Origin: Patescibacteria group bacterium
Lineage (GTDB): Bacteria > Patescibacteriota > Patescibacteriia > 2-12-FULL-60-25
Reading direction: 5' to 3'
DNA length: 11,437 nucleotides
Assembly: GCA_018824765.1 (NCBI GenBank)
Contig: JAHJFW010000043.1
Span: 1-11,437 of the forward strand
The position numbers and the translations under genes are program-made. The notes beneath the pieces are model-generated. The model saw nothing but the letters and a program-made list of their open reading frames with translations, was not told the DNA's origin and ran no database searches. Shown piece by piece: positions 6,792-11,294 of the stretch (the first letter of the stretch is position 1; every line of letters begins with the position of its first letter).

Positions 6792-7148
6792 TCATTCCAC
6801 ATTCTCAATATAACGGAACTCGGGCGCCTTGCCTGATTCCGCGATGATTGCGAGCACGTCAATCTGGTATCGTGCCGGCGGACAACGTAAAGACGCTAAA
6901 TATGCCTCAATTGCGCGGCGCAAATGCCGCAACTTGGTGGGCGTAATCGCTTCTTCTGGATAGCCATAAACGAGCGACCGCCGTGTTTTTACCTCGACAA
7001 AATGCGTAACCCCGCGCTTTTTACAAATCAAATCAATCTCGCCTGCGCGGCAATTCCAATTGCGCTCCACGATTTCAAAACCTTTTGAGATAAAAAAAAC
7101 CGCGGCCAAATCTTCGCCGCGATTTCCAAACTTGCGCCTTTGATCCAT
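6792..7148 (-). CDS. yraN: YraN/UPF0102 family nuclease-like protein
   Basis: A 118-residue protein of the UPF0102 family, which has a restriction-endonuclease-like (PD-(D/E)xK) fold; its cellular role is poorly defined and a DNA processing role is usually assumed. Family landmarks are GEDLAAVFF near residue 11, GEIDLI (36-41, with D39) and FVEVKTR (50-56, with E52 and K54 forming the ExK catalytic pair). Length is normal. The start at 7148 gives the family N-terminus. There is no Shine-Dalgarno site; instead a perfect hairpin ends four bases before the ATG. It lies 15 bases downstream of the 3-TM membrane protein on the same strand, so the two are probably co-transcribed. It ends in UGA. Confidence 0.95.
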   Translation of the reverse strand: MDQRRKFGNRGEDLAAVFFISKGFEIVERNWNCRAGEIDLICKKRGVTHFVEVKTRRSLVYGYPEEAITPTKLRHLRRAIEAYLASLRCPPARYQIDVLAIIAESGKAPEFRYIENVE

Positions 7149-7152
7149 AAAA

Positions 7153-7178
7153 CCGAAAAGCCATCACTTACTTTTCGG
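7153..7178 (-). promoter_or_regulatory. Hairpin spanning the stop of the 3-TM gene, just before yraN
   Basis: On the - strand CCGAAAAG (7171-7178) pairs perfectly with CTTTTCGG (7153-7160) around a 10-base loop that contains the UGA stop of the upstream gene. TTTT and the yraN ATG follow directly. The 8-bp stem plus short U run resembles a weak terminator or a translational control element between the two genes. Confidence 0.55.
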
Positions 7179-7574
7179 CATCCATTTCTCTAATCTCTCG
7201 CGCTCCTCCCGTCTTTTTGCAACCGCCGGAATATCAACGCGAACATATTTTACGATTTTCCATACAGACCATGCGAAAAGCGCCAACCAAATCAAATAAC
7301 CGATTCGCGCGCTTAACACAGTTACCCTTTCAAAAGTCAGGAGATACAACAGAAGTCCGAACAGGCCGTAAACTATCAGGCTGTTACCTGCGCGTATAAG
7401 CGCCCTTTTCGTCATCTTTTCCAAACCCTGCCGCAAAGTAACCAGGCGGATAATTATGCCGACAAACAACAAAACTGAAAATAATATCGGCAAAAAACGA
7501 TCAGCCCACGGCATTAACGGCGCAGGATTCGGGTTAAACCAATACGATAGAGTGAGATATGGTGGTATGTTCAT
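7164..7574 (-). CDS. Hypothetical three-TM membrane protein
   Basis: I do not recognise the family. The 136-residue protein has a short N-terminus (MNIPPYLTLSYWF) and three hydrophobic helices at about 26-46, 63-81 and 88-110. A basic loop (RLVTLRQGLEKMTKRALIRAG) lies between the first two helices, and the cytoplasmic-looking C-terminus is highly charged (KRREERERLEKWMPKSK). By the positive-inside rule the helix 1-2 loop and the C-terminus should both be cytoplasmic. There is no enzyme motif. It is the first gene of a two-gene unit with yraN. The start at 7574 has no Shine-Dalgarno site; a candidate promoter lies 8 bases upstream. It ends in UGA inside a hairpin loop. Confidence 0.85.
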   Translation of the reverse strand: MNIPPYLTLSYWFNPNPAPLMPWADRFLPILFSVLLFVGIIIRLVTLRQGLEKMTKRALIRAGNSLIVYGLFGLLLYLLTFERVTVLSARIGYLIWLALFAWSVWKIVKYVRVDIPAVAKRREERERLEKWMPKSK

Positions 7575-7582
7575 ATGTAAGG

Positions 7583-7610
7583 ATTAAGTCTATCAAGTCT
7601 TTAAAGTCAA
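7583..7610 (-). promoter_or_regulatory. Weak candidate promoter of the 3-TM protein-yraN unit
   Basis: On the - strand TTGACT (-35, 7605-7610; 5 of 6) with a 16-base spacer precedes CTTAAT (-10, 7583-7588; 4 of 6), 8 bases before the ATG. Both boxes lie in a run of AAGTC-type 9-mers, so the match could be a by-product of the repeat. Confidence 0.35.
7586..7608. repeat. Short copy of the AAGTC 9-mer repeat
   Basis: AAGTCTATC, AAGTCTTTA and AAGTC follow in tandem with period 9. This is the same repeat word as in the array before topA at 5-100, 7.5 kb away. The rest of the 97-base gap (7575-7671) shows nothing else I can name. Confidence 0.65.
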
Positions 7611-7671
7611 TTGAAACTGTAACTTTTCGAATAGCTTGCCTTTCCCATGTTGAAATTGCAAGTCAAAAGGT

Positions 7672-8235
7672 TTAAATTTCAGCGGCGGTTCTTTTAAACA
7701 GCAATCCATAATGGTACGGTCCGGCTTCAAATTCTTCAACTTTCGCAAACAGAGGGGAAGTAAAAATTTTCACAGCATCTTCAAGTCCGATCCTCTGTTC
7801 GATCGGCGGCCCCAAAGGACTTTTTTCCAAACTCCATTCAACTACAACTGCCCTGCCTCCTGCCTTGGTCAAGCGCGCCATCTCGCGCACCAATTCAGGC
7901 CTGTCTTTTGAGAGATACAAATTATTTACCAGCAAAGTCAAATCCAGACTGCCAGCTTCAATCGGCGCGGCCCCGAAAATGTCGATATCCGACCAAACCG
8001 TCTTCAGATTAACTACGTTATTTTGTTTGGCTGTTTTTTCTACATGCTCCAAAACACCTTTTTGGATATCAATCGCATACGCTATCCCGCCGCTGCCCAC
8101 AATTTCCGCCGCCGGAAAAATTATGTGCCCCAAACTTCCGCAACCCAAATCAGCTACGTATTCACCCTCTTTCAAACCCGCCTTCAAAAGCAACTTGGAG
8201 GGGTTAATCAATTCCGTCCCGCTGCAAATGAACAT
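7672..8235 (-). CDS. Class I SAM-dependent methyltransferase (UbiE-like)
   Basis: A Rossmann-fold methyltransferase using S-adenosylmethionine; the substrate is unknown. With the ATG at 8235 it has 187 residues. Motif I is VADLGCGSLG (about 27-36), the acidic ribose-binding residue is D56 in YAIDIQ, and a post-motif stretch LTLLVNNLYLS is followed by KAGGRAVVVEW, the usual strand-5 region. Resemblance is to the UbiE/Methyltransf_31 type, but no substrate-specific motif is visible. The ATG at 8235 is preferred over the in-frame TTG at 8253 because the upstream gene's TAG ends one base before it (TAG-T-ATG), a typical coupled junction. It ends in TAA and closes a two-gene operon with the 2-TM protein. 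Confidence 0.87.
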   Translation of the reverse strand: MFICSGTELINPSKLLLKAGLKEGEYVADLGCGSLGHIIFPAAEIVGSGGIAYAIDIQKGVLEHVEKTAKQNNVVNLKTVWSDIDIFGAAPIEAGSLDLTLLVNNLYLSKDRPELVREMARLTKAGGRAVVVEWSLEKSPLGPPIEQRIGLEDAVKIFTSPLFAKVEEFEAGPYHYGLLFKRTAAEI

Positions 8236-8236
8236 A

Positions 8237-8494
8237 CTATCGTCCGAAACCAAACAATGAACCTAATGTCGCATTTAAAAACGCATTCCAAAGATTGGTG
8301 GCGGCTAAAAACCCGATTAAAATTACCACAATGCCGATTAATTTATAAAGTAAATTTGAACCGCCTCCGCCCAATTTTGCTTCAGCCCAATCTATAGTCC
8401 CAAAAAAACCGAGTATTGTCCTGGTTTTGATAACTATGAAAGCGCCGGCGGCAACCAATGCCGCACCGATCAAGATGCGTAAAAATATCGTCAT
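8237..8494 (-). CDS. Small two-TM membrane protein
   Basis: I do not recognise a named family. With the ATG at 8494 it has 85 residues: a first hydrophobic helix at about 3-22 (FLRILIGAALVAAGAFIVI), a short loop with a WAEAKLGGGGSN segment, and a second helix at about 49-67 (LLYKLIGIVVILIGFLAA). It lacks catalytic motifs. An in-frame TTG two codons upstream is less likely because a perfect -10 box lies only 8 bases before the ATG. It ends in TAG one base before the methyltransferase ATG, so the two are translated as a coupled pair. A link between the membrane protein and the methyltransferase is possible but unproven. Confidence 0.82.
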   Translation of the reverse strand: MTIFLRILIGAALVAAGAFIVIKTRTILGFFGTIDWAEAKLGGGGSNLLYKLIGIVVILIGFLAATNLWNAFLNATLGSLFGFGR

Positions 8495-8502
8495 AGGCAA
8501 AT

Positions 8503-8531
8503 ATTATATCACCGCTACAAGCCAACCGCAA
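8503..8531 (-). promoter_or_regulatory. Promoter of the 2-TM protein-methyltransferase operon
   Basis: On the - strand a perfect -10 box, TATAAT (8503-8508), is preceded at 17 bases by TTGCGG (-35, 8526-8531; 3 of 6). Only 8 bases separate the -10 box from the ATG at 8494, so the transcript should start within about 2 bases of it. Confidence 0.6.
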
Positions 8532-8583
8532 AAAATTAACTCCAAAACTTTTGGTGCATCGTTTGTTTTAACAGACTCACCGT

Positions 8584-8603
8584 AATGCGACGATCGGCGC
8601 ATT
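8584..8603. other. Interrupted 20-base dyad between hydrolase and 2-TM gene
   Basis: AATGCG-N-CGATCG-N-CGCATT is symmetric except at the two N positions. It lies in the 129-base gap between the hydrolase stop and the 2-TM gene start. It has no T-tract. It could be an operator-like site or an mRNA 3' hairpin of the hydrolase. A second small dyad, CCAAAACTTTTGG (8533-8545), is nearby. No other content is seen in this gap apart from the promoter. Confidence 0.4.
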
Positions 8604-8623
8604 TCTGTGAATTTTAATTTTAA

Positions 8624-9163
8624 TCAAAATGACTCAATCGCTTCTAAAACCGCCGGCAGTTCAATAACGCCTTCCTGTTTCAAAAAATGTCCGTTATTTT
8701 GCACCACGAATTCAGCGCCTATTTTTTTACTCAACCACTCCCCTTCTGCAAAAGGCACCAAGCGGTCATTTTTAGAATGGATGCAGATCCATTTTTTCGC
8801 CGCCTTTTTTATTTTTGAAAAATCCAAGGGCTGTTTGAACCAACCGAAAAATTTTTCCAATTTCAAAAACTCGCGTCCAAAACCTGCTACCAAGACTATC
8901 CCCTGAAATTGCGGATCCTTATAATTTTGCAAATAGTGCAATATTGCGGCGCAGCCTAAGGAATGCCCGACTAAAATTGTGCTTTCCGGATCATGTATCA
9001 AGGTTTTTAATTTTTCCACCCATTCTTCCTCAACCGGCAACGCCGGGTTCGGCATACTCGGAATTGTGACCTCATATCCACGGCTAAGCAGTTCGGTCTT
9101 TAGCCACGGAAACCAATTGTTCTCCGGAAATCCCAAATAGCCGTGGATTAAAATGACTTGCAT
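8624..9163 (-). CDS. RBBP9/YdeN-type alpha/beta serine hydrolase
   Basis: A small alpha/beta hydrolase, 179 residues, of the RBBP9/YdeN (DUF1057-like) type; the natural substrate is unknown. The N-terminus VILIHGYLG holds the oxyanion-hole region, the nucleophile is S68 in the elbow VGHSLG, the acid is D133 in HSKNDRLVPF, and the catalytic histidine is H159 in NNGHFLKQEG, so the triad is complete. Length matches this minimal family, which lacks a lid domain. The ATG at 9163 is the only sensible start. A GGAG lies 12 bases upstream, too far to be a strong ribosome site. It stands alone between the 2-TM gene and the tRNA-Val cassette and ends in UGA. Confidence 0.87.
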   Translation of the reverse strand: MQVILIHGYLGFPENNWFPWLKTELLSRGYEVTIPSMPNPALPVEEEWVEKLKTLIHDPESTILVGHSLGCAAILHYLQNYKDPQFQGIVLVAGFGREFLKLEKFFGWFKQPLDFSKIKKAAKKWICIHSKNDRLVPFAEGEWLSKKIGAEFVVQNNGHFLKQEGVIELPAVLEAIESF

Positions 9164-9236
9164 TAATAAAGCCTACTCCACAACCCTTGAAAGATAAAGG
9201 GAGGCCACTAAAAAAAAATGAATCCGAGAAAACAAA

Positions 9237-9274
9237 ATTATCAAAAAAAGCCCGATCGGGCTTTTTTTGATAAT
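9237..9274. terminator. Perfect 38-base palindrome upstream of tRNA-Val (copy 1)
   Basis: ATTATCAAAAAAAGCCCGA followed directly by its reverse complement. The GCCCGATCGGGC core flanked by A7 and T7 is an intrinsic terminator in both directions; symmetry extends two more bases on each side (9235-9276). An identical copy lies at 9463-9500. Here it separates the hydrolase promoter region from the tRNA. Between it and the tRNA (9277-9386) I see no clear promoter. Confidence 0.85.
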
Positions 9275-9386
9275 TTGCGTAGATCCATTTATGGTGATGT
9301 TCTAATTTGTGTATTTTTGATATTGGCTCAAATGACCTATGGACTAAATCCAATTTTTTGATTAAAGTTTGCCGGAACTCCATTCA

Positions 9387-9463
9387 GGACGCTTAGCTCA
9401 GTTGGTTAGAGCGTCTCGTTTACACCGAGAAGGCCGCAGGTTCGAATCCTGCAGCGTCCACCA
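9387..9463 (+). tRNA. tRNA-Val (anticodon UAC)
   Basis: A 77-base cloverleaf with the CCA end encoded. The acceptor stem is GGACGCT with AGCGTCC, the D-arm GCTC...GAGC, and the anticodon stem TCTCG with CGAGA around loop TTTACAC (anticodon TAC at 9421-9423, reading GUA and related valine codons). The T-arm is GCAGG-TTCGAAT-CCTGC. Discriminator A is at 9460 and CCA at 9461-9463. The last A is also the first base of the downstream palindromic terminator. Confidence 0.97.
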
Positions 9464-9500
9464 TTATCAAAAAAAGCCCGATCGGGCTTTTTTTGATAAT
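9463..9500. terminator. Perfect 38-base palindrome downstream of tRNA-Val (copy 2)
   Basis: Identical over all 38 bases to the palindrome at 9237-9274. On the + strand the GCCCGATCGGGC hairpin followed by T7 is a strong intrinsic terminator for the tRNA; on the - strand it works equally. It begins at the final A of the tRNA CCA. Confidence 0.9.
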
Positions 9501-9549
9501 TCAAGAAAACATTGAATGAAAAAAGGAATGTGGGAGTCATCTTCATCCA

Positions 9550-9578
9550 TTGACAATTCCGCCATTCTTACGTAAGGT
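9550..9578 (+). promoter_or_regulatory. Promoter of the 109-residue gene
   Basis: TTGACA (-35, 9550-9555, perfect) with a 17-base spacer and TAAGGT (-10, 9573-9578; keeps the key T1, A2 and T6). The start codon is 34 bases further on, leaving a leader with a Shine-Dalgarno site, AGGGG, at 9601-9605, seven bases before the ATG. CCC (9595-9597) could pair with GGG (9602-9604) and partly mask that site. Confidence 0.55.
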
Positions 9579-9612
9579 CGCGGTCTGAACCTTTCCCAAA
9601 AGGGGACCCGTC

Positions 9613-9942
9613 ATGGATGAAAAAGACCGTGAGCGGGACCTCCATCGAGCCCGCATTTCAAAGACGTTGATGGGTATTGCCCAAATACTGCTCGACCAAA
9701 AACTCGAAAGCATGGCCGAAATCCTCCTTGCCCTCGACGAAGTAATGGAAGAATTCAACAATCTGCGTCGAGAGTTGAGGGAAAAATACACGAAAGATCG
9801 CCTAATGCGCCCACCGCCGCAAAAAACCGGCACAACGCCGGTTCCCGCATCACCGCGGGTTCCGACGATCATTGGCAAGCAAGGCAAACCCCGCACAACA
9901 AGGCATTGCAAGCCGCCTCCAACCAAAGGCCGCAGGCACTGA
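9613..9942 (+). CDS. Hypothetical 109-residue protein upstream of pyrB
   Basis: I do not recognise the family. Residues 1 to about 65 are charged and helical (amphipathic, with ISKTLMGIAQILLDQKL and ALDEVMEEFNNLRRELREKY), compatible with a coiled-coil or helical-hairpin dimer. The last 40 or so residues are Pro/Lys/Arg-rich and probably disordered (RPPPQKTGTTPVP to a basic KGRRH end). Evidence for a real gene is a perfect -35 box, a well-placed Shine-Dalgarno site, helical periodicity and a strong terminator starting two bases after the stop. The 3' part of the reading frame also contains two back-to-back GC hairpins, one of which reads as a terminator on the opposite strand. It ends in UGA, 109 bases before pyrB, which has its own promoter. 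A role linked to pyrB is possible from position only. Confidence 0.72.
   Translation: MDEKDRERDLHRARISKTLMGIAQILLDQKLESMAEILLALDEVMEEFNNLRRELREKYTKDRLMRPPPQKTGTTPVPASPRVPTIIGKQGKPRTTRHCKPPPTKGRRH
9821..9843 (-). terminator. Antisense intrinsic terminator inside the 109-residue gene
   Basis: Read on the - strand, AACCGGC (9837-9843), loop GTTGT, GCCGGTT (9825-9831) and a run of six T (9821-9826, partly in the stem) form a textbook terminator. A second hairpin, CCCGC (9844-9848) with GCGGG (9855-9859), adjoins it. It would stop leftward transcription coming from the pyrB side. Confidence 0.5.
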
Positions 9943-9943
9943 T

Positions 9944-9977
9944 ATCCGTTCCAACTCTAAGGGACGGATTTTTTATT
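9944..9977 (+). terminator. Intrinsic terminator of the 109-residue gene
   Basis: ATCCGTTCC (9944-9952) pairs with GGGACGGAT (9961-9969), nine pairs with one G-T, around an 8-base loop, followed by TTTTTATT. It lies between the stop at 9942 and the pyrB promoter. Confidence 0.85.
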
Positions 9978-9984
9978 AAATCCA

Positions 9985-10012
9985 TTGACTCCGATAGTCC
10001 ATCTGATAAGAT
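9985..10012 (+). promoter_or_regulatory. Promoter of pyrB
   Basis: TTGACT (-35, 9985-9990; 5 of 6) with a 16-base spacer and TAAGAT (-10, 10007-10012; 4 of 6). It resembles the promoter at 9550-9578: both read CATTGAC at the -35, TAAGRT at the -10, then a CGCG tract. The expected leader is about 33 bases and includes a strong Shine-Dalgarno site, AGGAGG (10041-10046), five bases before the pyrB ATG. Confidence 0.6.
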
Positions 10013-10051
10013 TCGCGCGGCACGTTGAAAAATCAGCGGAAGGAGGAGACG

Positions 10052-11083
10052 ATGCGTTTTCGCCATATTCTCCGAGCGGACCAGTTCGACCGACATACGC
10101 TGGATCGGCTGTACGCGCTGACCAACCGTATTCGCAAAAAGCGCGGCACGAGAGATGGCGCGCTTTGGCTAAGGGCCCAATTCCCGCACCGCCGCGCCAT
10201 ACTGTACTTTCTGCAGAGCTCTTCCCGAACATGGGGCTCGTTCGTTGCGGCTGCCCAAAATCTGGGAATGGACACCCTGGACATCCGTGATCCGCGAGTC
10301 TCCTCGGAAGTCAAGGGGGAAGCCTCTCTGGATTCAATCCGAACATTCTCTTCATACGCTGACGTCATCATCATGCGCGTGAATGACAAGGGGCTTGCGG
10401 CAAAAGCCGCAGAACACATGGATTCCGCTGGCCGGCCAATACCCATCATCAACGGCGGTTCTGGTCCGGACGAACACCCAACGCAGGCGTGTCTGGACGA
10501 CTATACTTTGAGGCGTTCCTTCAAGGAACGCGGAGGTATAGACGGCAAAACCATCGCTTTGGTAGGCGATCTCAAGCGCGGACGCACAGTGCGTTCGCTC
10601 GCCAGATTCATGCAGCATTACACGGGCGTGAAGTTGCTTCTGGTTTCGCCTCCCCCATTCGCCATGGAGAAGGATGTCCTAGACTTCCTTCAGGAACACG
10701 AAATCCGGTACGCGGTAACCGATAACTTCGACCAAGCGGTTGCAGAAGCTGACGCCGTGTACATGACCCGCATTCAGGACGAGCATGACACGCGCGGCGA
10801 ATCCGCCGGAGTCGATTTCTCCAAGTTCTGCTTCACCGAGCGGCACCTGAAAATCCTGAAACCGCACAGCATTGTCATGCATCCACTGCCGCGAAGAGAG
10901 GAGCTAAGCGTTTCCTGCGACAAAGATCCGCGCGTCATGATCTGGAGGCAGGAGCGCAACGGCATGCACGTTCGCACGGCATTACTCCTTCGCGTTTTGC
11001 GCGAGCAAGAGATGGAGAAGCGGTGGGGAGGGCCTTTGCCGAAACATATTCAGGATCAGCTCTGGCTCCTGGATTCGGCATAA
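10052..11083 (+). CDS. pyrB: Aspartate carbamoyltransferase, catalytic chain (divergent)
   Basis: Condenses carbamoyl phosphate with aspartate to N-carbamoyl-aspartate, the committed step of pyrimidine synthesis. The ATG at 10052 is chosen over a TTG at 10025 because AGGAGG lies just before it; this gives 343 residues. Family landmarks: K88 in VKGE (adjacent-subunit lysine), EHPTQ (141-145, ATCase rather than the HPCQ of OTCase), GDLKRGRTVRSL (172-183), TRIQ (239-242) and HPLPR (277-281). The carbamoyl-phosphate loop, normally E-x-STRTR, here reads Q-S-SSRTW (55-61): Ser, Arg and Thr ligands are kept, while E. coli Glu50 and Arg56 correspond to Gln and Trp. The protein is about 35 residues longer than E. 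coli PyrB, with a C-terminal tail. No pyrI, pyrC or car genes are in the window. A different transcarbamylase specificity cannot be excluded, but ATCase is favoured. Confidence 0.9.
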   Translation: MRFRHILRADQFDRHTLDRLYALTNRIRKKRGTRDGALWLRAQFPHRRAILYFLQSSSRTWGSFVAAAQNLGMDTLDIRDPRVSSEVKGEASLDSIRTFSSYADVIIMRVNDKGLAAKAAEHMDSAGRPIPIINGGSGPDEHPTQACLDDYTLRRSFKERGGIDGKTIALVGDLKRGRTVRSLARFMQHYTGVKLLLVSPPPFAMEKDVLDFLQEHEIRYAVTDNFDQAVAEADAVYMTRIQDEHDTRGESAGVDFSKFCFTERHLKILKPHSIVMHPLPRREELSVSCDKDPRVMIWRQERNGMHVRTALLLRVLREQEMEKRWGGPLPKHIQDQLWLLDSA

Positions 11084-11125
11084 AGCCCGGCTCTTTTTCA
11101 ACCCTCCTACAAAAGATTCCATCAC

Positions 11126-11151
11126 AAGACCGATCCGTCGGTCTTTTTTTT
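11126..11151 (+). terminator. Intrinsic terminator of pyrB
   Basis: AAGACCGA (11126-11133), loop TCCG, and TCGGTCTT (11138-11145), then further T to 11151. The perfect 8-bp stem and a T-run of about eight bases make a strong terminator 43 bases after the pyrB stop. Confidence 0.9.
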
Positions 11152-11157
11152 ATTCGA

Positions 11158-11199
11158 CACCATCATAAAAACTCCCGAATGGGAGTTTTTATGATGGTG
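11158..11199. terminator. 42-base perfect palindrome at the 3' end of tRNA-Leu
   Basis: CACCATCATAAAAACTCCC (11158-11176), loop GAAT, then its exact complement (11181-11199): a 19-bp perfect stem. On the - strand the CTCCC/GGGAG hairpin and T5 terminate tRNA-Leu; on the + strand it backs up the pyrB terminator. The right arm includes the tRNA's CCA, discriminator and last acceptor base. Confidence 0.85.
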
Positions 11200-11281
11200 C
11201 GCGAGAGAGGACTCGAACCTCCACACCCTTGCGGGCCCCAGCCCCTCAAGCTGGTGTGTCTACCAGTTTCACCACTCGCGC
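11195..11281 (-). tRNA. tRNA-Leu (anticodon GAG)
   Basis: An 87-base class II tRNA with encoded CCA. Acceptor GCGCGAG (11281-11275) pairs with CTCGCGC (11205-11199). The D-region is GTGGTGAAACTGGTAGACAC. Anticodon stem CCAGC with GCTGG surrounds loop TTGAGGG, giving anticodon GAG (reads CUC/CUU). A long variable arm (GGCCCGCAAGGG) and a TTCGAGT T-loop follow, then discriminator A (11198) and CCA (11197-11195). It begins 13 bases after the stop of the partial upstream gene, so it may share that gene's transcript. Confidence 0.96.
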
Positions 11282-11294
11282 ATACACTCTTTTC

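Noticed and set aside
9084..9383. 99-codon - strand frame between tRNA-Val and the hydrolase
   Set aside because: It crosses the palindromic terminator and overlaps the hydrolase start in another frame; composition is not protein-like.
9277..9386. tRNA-Val promoter
   Set aside because: TTGATA near 9319 has no acceptable -10 partner at 16-18 bases; a promoter must exist in this gap but I cannot place it.
9237..9500. Insertion sequence or integron cassette around tRNA-Val
   Set aside because: No transposase or integrase frame, no target-site duplication visible, and the palindromes have ordinary terminator cores. Kept only as a repeat observation.
9543..9926. 127-codon - strand frame opposite the 109-residue gene
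   Set aside because: Low-complexity Arg/Ser-rich shadow. The + strand frame has a perfect -35 box, Shine-Dalgarno site and terminator, and a plausible helical protein.
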